From: Daphnia pulex | Lineage: Eukaryota; Arthropoda; Branchiopoda; Diplostraca; Daphniidae | Direction: 5' to 3' | NCBI RefSeq assembly: GCF_021134715.1 | Contig: NC_060027.1 | Location: 496,001-560,000 of the forward strand | Length of the DNA: 64,000 nucleotides | Shown: positions 57,317 to 64,000 of the stretch, piece after piece | Layout of the letters: each line of letters starts with the position of its first letter | Position numbering within the stretch: position 1 is the stretch's first letter | Notes under the pieces: model-generated | Told to the model about the DNA's origin: nothing | Databases searched by the model: none | Seen by the model: only the letters and a program-made list of their open reading frames with translations | Position numbers and translations under genes: made by a program

Positions 57317-60300
57317 GTAGGACAAATGTCTTATCTATTCTTCTTCTGTATTCCTCCTTGTTTGATTTGATTCGGACTCGAATCATCCGCCCGTGAATTT
57401 CAATTCAAATGGCAATCCCGACCGAGTCCACAGCTGAAACCGTTTCATAATACCCCCAGCAATGCGCAATGTTTGTACGGCTCTAATATTATTATTATAA
57501 TAACGCAGTGTAATAAAACACGGCTATACAAAACCAAATCAAACAGAGAAACAGAAAGGGATGAAATGATGAATGTAAAACTCACGCCGAATTAAATCAC
57601 CCCCAGTCAAATTCAATACCCCAATATTGTCTGGAACGCTGGGTGTTTTTCTTTCCATTCTGACGATTGTTACATTTGATTTATAGCGTTCAGTTTTCCT
57701 CTCTCTCTCTCTCAAGAGTCAAAGAAAAAAACAATTGCCCCAACGTCTTGGTGGGTCTGAACATATTTTATCCCCTCGTTCAGCTGTGCTGGGCTGACTG
57801 CCCTTTTTGACGACACTGTTGTTGTACTGTACATGTAACCTTCGTTATGCCGGTCTGTTGCTAGCCATCGGTGATGATGAGGCACGCTCGGCTCGCGCGT
57901 GAACCATCAGCGTGTCCAATGCGTCTACACCGAGCAGCAGACACGCAGCCAAGAAAACATTTCTTCTCTGCTAACCGGTGCTGTACGGGTATAGGAGGGC
58001 CAGAGTCTAAATAAAAATGTAAATAACGGCCAAGTTTAGAGAGAAAAGAAACAACAACATAAGGAAAGCGTCTCTAAATCGAGAAGAAGAAGAAGATGAG
58101 GTTCGGGCGCGAGCGCTCGTTTCTGCTCGAGCGCGCCAAAGCGTGGCAGATTCGAATCAGCGACGGTCTTCCTCCTTCTGCTCTTTCTGTTCATCATGTC
58201 GAAACTCGAAATATCAAAAAGTCCCAGCTCTACTATATAGATCCCAGCAGTTCAAAACAAAAAAGAAAACTATTCCGTGTCTATTCTTTATTTTTTGAAA
58301 TTTTTGTGTAAGAACATTATATTAAGTGCGTATAGCGGTCGACAGGCCAGGGCGTCCTACATCTCATCTCCAAACTGACAAGTCACAATGATGTAGAGCA
58401 TGATGCAAGTGTCTTAACATATTCTATTGAGAGTAGTAGCACCCAAATTTATTTTTAAATTCCATCGCCAAGTTTTTGACGCGACGCACAACAGTTGGCA
58501 TGTTCGTGAAAAATTCTTCCCTGGCGGTTATAAATTTTTCTATGCGGTCCCTCACCTCCAAATGGCGGAAACATGTTTGAAATTCTTGAATAATGAAAGA
58601 CAATTTCATAGTTAGCCGCTGCTGCTGCTGCGCTTATTCGATTCGGCCGATCTAATAATGTAAGACGATGAGGCGCATCACCTTGTTGAAATGCGACTGT
58701 GAAATGAATTCGTCCCGTCGATAATTGCGGCCTCAAATTGAAACAACACGCCACTTTTGTCTTCTTTTTTGGTCTTATTCATCGCTGATTTACACACTTG
58801 TGCTGCCTTCTGACGCCGCGATGTTTTAGCTCCGCATTTTGACAAGAGCCGGAATCCGGTGCTTCTATTTGCGTATACGTGTAAAGGACAGGACATATGC
58901 ATCATCCGGATGTGTTTTGGGGAAATGAGAGAACAACCTAATCAGCTTTGATCTATTCCGGCTCTTTTTTTTTTTCTTTTCTTGTTCCTTTTAACCGCCG
59001 CTCCGGATTGGTGAACACGAGAAATGTCAAAAGACAAACTCACTTACATATATACCCTTGAGTTGTCTGTGTGATTCGGTTCAACAGCCCAGCTCGTGAC
59101 CCCGTCAAATAGCATTACAAGTTCCCTCCAGGCTGGCCTAGGCCACCCAACACCCAGCCGCTTCGCCACATGTTGGGTCGTGTAATAATGTTGTCACACA
59201 ACAGGCGGATGGCGGGCGACATTTCCGTCTTCCCCGCACAACATCAGTTCAGTATCCATTTAATTTTTTGAATTGAATTCAAAGCGACTTTCAGATAAAT
59301 CGTAGAAATCATCGTTCTGTTATAGTTGTATAAAATGTGACAACTTAAAAGGACCGCCCACAGTAGGTAGGCACCTATAGGCTCGTATCGGGATCCTGAT
59401 GTGTGTGCGGTAACAAAAGAGAAAAGCCGGAGGGGAGTGGTGTGTATAGTTTCACAGTATAGCTTCACCTTCAACCGGAAATACTTCATAATTATTTATA
59501 TAGCTCTGCTCTGGCGTGTGTGTATATTGAAATTGACTCGTCGGCCATCCCCCCAAAAAAACATTTTCACTTTACTTTAAGCTTTAACCCTCCCCCCAAA
59601 AAATCTCTGTCAAGATTAATTTAATAATCATTAGCTCGGGATCCTTCCTGTGTGTCTTTGAGAGTCTCTAATACGTTGTGTTTTATTATAACGTCATCTA
59701 ATACCTAATTTATTCTTTATTATTATTCCCCCCTTTTTCTTTTAAACTTTTTTATTTCTTGTGTGTGTGTGTGTGTGGACTGAGAGCTAGCTGTGTGGAA
59801 TCGTTTTGTTTGAGTGTGTCGGCATCATTGGCGGCGGGGCTCAAACAACTTTTCTTTTTTAACGCCAAAAGAAAAGAAAAATGAGGAAAAGGAAACAATA
59901 ACCAAAAAAGAAACACGGGAGCCAACCCGAAAGGAAAAAAAAACTTGTAATATAATGTCGAGTTATTAAAAAGAAAAAAGATGTAGCTATTAGTAGACGT
60001 GTAGTACAAGAGGTGAGCCCCAGAGTGTAGAATGGCCGATGGTGTGGGCGAGCAGAGGCAAACTCATTTGTCACTCTGTTAGGGTCCTCCTCAACTTGAT
60101 GTCGGTGTGTGTGTTATGTCCGAAAATGATTAAAAGATCCCCCCCCCCTCTCTCTCCACATGATGAAAAAGGAAGCGCCACATTTGATGATCCTTTTTTA
60201 TCTTTCAAATTTTTTCGATTGTTCTTGTGGCCTTTTTCTTTCTTTTTTCGCCGCTAATAAATTGACGGACCTTGTTTCTATCATCTTGTGAAATTCGCAA

Positions 60301-63300
60301 ATCTTCTTAAATGACTTAAATAGTTTAAGTTGGATCGAATTTGAAGTTTCTTTGATGTTAAAATAAAACAATAGAGGGGCGACTGGCGGGCTGAAAAATC
60401 TACGCGATGGACGAGAAACTGAATGAATGAAAGTCGTCGCCATGGAACCCGAAATGTTCTACCCTTGGTCTTGTCATTTTGAACATTTGGTTTTTACGAG
60501 AGATGGGAGATTCCCCGAGTGATATAATAGTGTCGTCTTCTTCTTCTTCTTCTGTATTGTTGTAATATAAAGACAAAGGCCAGGAAGCGTGCTTCAATTG
60601 CTAATTGCTATAGGCACCCGGGCCGGGTGAGGATACGCTTGTTAGCCCGTACGGCACGTTATTGTCGCCGTTGTGTCGTCGTCCGTTTTCTTTTCAACTT
60701 TTTTAAATTCTTCGTTGCTGCTGCTGCTGTTGCCTCCAGACATTTTTTTTTTAACAGCTGCAAGTTTTTATGATGAAGTAATATGTAATAATGTCAATCA
60801 TTTTAAAGTTGATGAAAATTCGGATTTGATTTAGCCTGTTGAAAAGATGAATGGAGGAAATGTGAAGGAAACGTATTGACATCCGCTATTGTTTGGCGTC
60901 GAGAAAGCGAGGCGCCGGCCACTTTTTCTCGCTGTGTGTACATATCAAAAGACACAGCAGTCTCAGCCATCGGTCCCAACTGAAGAAATTCTCAAATAAA
61001 AATTTCGCGCTCTGATTGGTTGGGAAAATTCATTTTTTAATAAAAACCAAAAGAACAACAACAATACACAGCGTGTTGTTGTTGGACCGCGGCTATACCG
61101 TCGAAATTTTCAAACAAACAAAAAACGGACTTTCATCGGAGTCCATTTTTGTTGTTTGATTTTTTTATGATAGGCGAAAATATGAATCGAAACATAATAC
61201 AAAATAATAAGAGAACTCGGTTTGACACTCACTGCCTATTGCCTATTGATTCCCTTTCGAAATGCAAATAGACGCATTATGTAACTTACATCTCAGCCTA
61301 CCCTTTTTCTAAAGTGTCCGCCTCGGCGCTTGCAGAGTTGACAAAATGACCTGTTGGACGCCAATGAATGAACCGACATGGAATTATTACACAGTCTGCT
61401 GATGTACTAGGCCGAGCCGAACAATAGCCGTGGGGGCTTAACAAAAGAAGATTCAAGGGATTATATGTCTACTCCATTTATTGTTATTCACAATAGAATA
61501 ATAACCGGCCAGGGGTGAAAAATAAAAATAGGAGAAAAAATGATTGTAACATCCAATCCAAGAGAGTATATATATCATAATAAATCGTTATTTCTTTAGA
61601 CTCTCTCGTCGTCGTGTAGACCCTCTGAAAAGAGAACGACAGTCTCTTTTCTTTTTTCAAGCCCCCGCAACTGCTGCTGTTGTTGTTGTTGTACTCGCCA
61701 TTTTCCACCCAGTCATTGCCTAATTGTTTCCCAGCAACGCCATCGAATATTATAAGAACAAAATCTAAAGGAAATGAACCACCAGCTTCTCTCTCTCTTT
61801 TTTCTTTTCTTTTCGGTCGAGACAATCCCATCATCATCCCCGCCTTTTCCTTACGCGCCGGCATTGATTCCTTTCAAATTTTCCTTTCATTTTATTTTGT
61901 TATTTTTTTGTTATTTTAGCCTTTAAAAAATGTTTTCTTTTATTTTATTTTTTCTTATCATAGTTCTAGATGTTATATTATTTGTTGCCTTGTGTATGTG
62001 TGTGTTATCGACACTCTATTCTCTCCCGGAAAACTGTTTTTTTTTTTTTATTATTATTCTTTGTATAAATAAATCTTCTGTGTATAGACCAGTCAGCCGC
62101 ACTGTGTCCTGGCATTTCCGGTCAGTTCAGCTCATTCAAACTTTTTTTAAAAAATTCTTTTTCATCACTATAGTCTTTGTTCTTTACATCCTTTTCACAG
62201 TATTTTTTTAATTTCAGACTTTCCAAGTCGAATAAAAATCGTGACACATTTTTTTTTTCGTTGTCGTCAAAGTTTTGAAAAAAAAAACGAAAATTTGAAA
62301 TTTTGAAATTTTGAATTTTACCGCCAAACCAGTTTTATATAAGTTTCTCTCGTGTCTAATCATTAAGTGGCGGGGTCATCAATTCCACCCGGTATAGTCG
62401 AATACAAAGGACCGTTGTTGCATCTTATGAATGAAGCTACTATTACACCTACACACGTGTAACACACATAGGTCCCCTGTATAATAACCACCGCTAGATC
62501 TTACGCATAGGTGTTTGTTTGCCTTGTGGTGGTTTGTTGGTAACACGTCAAAGAAAAGAAACAAACTTTTATTTTATTTTATTTAAAAAATGGAGAGAGG
62601 GGGGGGGGTGTGTTCCAGGTGTGCTAATTGCGGTCTCCTCTTGTTTCGGCGCTTTTTTATTTTCTTACGTGCCGTGCGCCGAGCTGTTTTGCCGAAAGGG
62701 CCCAAATGGATGGTCGGATGGCCGCCGCGGTGGCGGAAGCCTCTTGTTAAACTGAAACCGCGCACCAGCACCAGCAGCAGCAGCAGGCAGGAGCCAGCAC
62801 AGCACATAACACTTCTTGAACTTGCACCTCCCTCCATGTTTTACTCCCCCCAAACAAAAAAATTTAATTACTCGAGGGTGCCCCCGCTTCACCGGTGGTT
62901 GTGTGCTGCTGATACACCACCACCGGCTGCTGTTCTATCGCGCTGTGCGTGTTAGACGTTCTTTTATATTTCCAACACCCGACACTTAATTCTCCTTTTT
63001 TTATTTTTAAAACATTTGATGGCCACCCAAAACCCCTTTTGGCCTGTTGTTCTCCATTTGGGAGCTAGAGAGAGAGTCTTGTCTGAAAAGACATAACTCA
63101 CCCGTCTTGTTGATTTTTTATGTGTCCAACAACCCAACCCGACCGAATGTTCAGACGTTGTTGTTTTGTTGGATTGTTTGAGCTACCTTGTTTCAATTCG
63201 TTTGGGCGATGAATTGTTGCGTCCGCACAGCCAGAAGTCTCCCCCCTTTTTTACCTGTGTTACAGCATCTGTTGTACACCTTTTCTATTCTATTCAATTG

Positions 63301-63646
63301 AATTATAGCCAACCAATAAATAACTGACCAATTTTTTGTTTTCTGTGTGTGTCTGTTCGAAAAAAAGTTTCAAATTGAAAATTTTAGTTTTGAATGCCGA
63401 AAAAAACAGTTCAACTGTATTATTTCATCCGAAATGATTCTTTGTACAGGTTACACATAATTAGAGGAGGAGAGGGGTGGTATGATAAATGGTAGAAATA
63501 ATTTGTTTGTTTGTTATTACCCAACTGACCAAATATTTAAATTTTAAATTTAGAGAGAGAGTGAAACAGAGTCAAAAATAATATGTCAATTTAGATTCAA
63601 TTGGAATTTTGTGATGATTGTTGATATTGATTGTTTTTTTGTCTGT
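57317..63646. other. Long non-coding stretch between the small secreted gene and the right-edge gene
   Basis: No gene that I can support. It contains low-complexity T- and A-rich runs, a (CT) run near 57700, CTG/CAA triplets and short frames on both strands. Because the right-edge gene runs leftward and stops at 63647, the last one to several kilobases may be its 3' UTR. The last exons of the small secreted gene could be near 57.4-58 kb. Confidence 0.5.
59760..59777 (+). repeat. (GT)n microsatellite
   Basis: Nine GT dinucleotides in a T-rich context. No gene adjacent. Confidence 0.85.
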
Positions 63647-64000
63647 TTAGTACCACCCGTACATGGAGGGGAAGGTGGCGTGATAAGGGGCGGCCCGGAC
63701 GCCGTGGTGGATGTGTCCGGCGACGGCGGCGTGAGCGGCGTGAGCGGCGGAAGAGCAATTGATTCCGTCGAACGAGTAATTGCTCACGGCGGCGGCAGCG
63801 GCGCAGTGATTCAAATGTTGTTGCTGTTGTTGCTGCTGTTGTTGAGCCGCCACCTGCAACTGCTGTTGTTGTTGCTGTTGCTGCTGCTGGTGTTGCTGCT
63901 GCTGCTGTTGGAGGTTGTTCCAGCTCTCCTGGGTCGCCTGGTGGTGGTGCTGGTACATTTGGTACTGGACGTGATGGCTGTCGGTCGGGTAGCTGGGCGA
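63647..64000 (-). CDS. C-terminal part of a Gln/His/Ala-rich protein (runs off the window)
   Basis: Open from the window edge (codon at 64000-63998) to TAA at 63649-63647, at least 117 residues. It reads SPSYPTDSHHVQYQMYQHHH, then ATQESWNNL, two long Gln runs separated by LQVAA, then HLNHCAAAAAVSNYSFDGIN, an Ala/His-rich stretch and the end YHATFPSMYGWY. Such polyQ, polyA and His-rich tails are typical of arthropod developmental transcription factors. The DNA-binding part would be outside the window, so I do not name it. The Gln runs are mixed CAA/CAG, which tends to be more stable than pure CAG. Confidence 0.7.
   Translation of the reverse strand, partial: SPSYPTDSHHVQYQMYQHHHQATQESWNNLQQQQQQHQQQQQQQQQQLQVAAQQQQQQQQQHLNHCAAAAAVSNYSFDGINCSSAAHAAHAAVAGHIHHGVRAAPYHATFPSMYGWY

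Overview
This window is animal nuclear DNA, most likely from a branchiopod crustacean such as Daphnia. The support is: many short (about 50-80 bp) GT-AG introns, AT-rich spacers, arthropod-type gene models, a DIRS-type retroelement, and degenerate Tyr/Thr-rich 'YYTTKAPEYY'-style secreted-protein genes of a kind I associate with Daphnia. The species is inference. Exon borders were worked out by hand from splice sites and reading-frame phase.

Layout. 1-3.7 kb: non-coding, with TG/CA tracts. 3.7-5.2 kb (+): a three-exon cytochrome b561. 5.75-8.13 kb (-): a highly divergent cationic amino acid transporter-like (SLC7) membrane protein, convergent with the b561 gene. 8.9-10.6 kb (+): a THAP zinc-finger protein. 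11.5-12.6 kb (+): an alpha/beta hydrolase of the SERHL type. 13.4-15.1 kb (+): dynactin subunit 2 (p50/dynamitin). The last three are intact and head to tail.

15.5-26.2 kb is a near-perfect 10.7-kb palindrome: two arms of about 5.13 kb around a 0.44-kb spacer. Each arm carries the same decayed secreted-protein gene copies, a 200-bp tandem repeat, a 24-bp coding minisatellite and a 36-bp perfect palindrome. It is followed by diverged direct copies of inner-arm sequence (26.3-27.2 kb) and a gene-poor stretch to 40.8 kb with one doubtful relic of an alpha-2-macroglobulin/thioester protein.

40.8-52.7 kb (+): a complete 17-exon class C GPCR of the metabotropic glutamate receptor family (983 aa). 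Residues that bind the alpha-amino-acid part of the ligand are kept, but the two basic residues that hold the glutamate side chain are Met and Leu, so its ligand is probably not glutamate. 53.0-55.8 kb (-): a 2.77-kb decayed DIRS retrotransposon with inverted terminal repeats and a diagnostic internal complementary region, sitting just beyond the receptor's polyadenylation signals. 56.85-57.3 kb (+): a tentative secreted cysteine-rich (Kazal-like) gene. The right edge (63.65-64 kb, -) holds the Gln/His-rich C-terminus of a protein whose gene continues outside the window.

The intact genes are housekeeping or neuronal in type and do not form one pathway. The unusual material is the palindrome, the DIRS element, and the atypical ligand pocket of the receptor.
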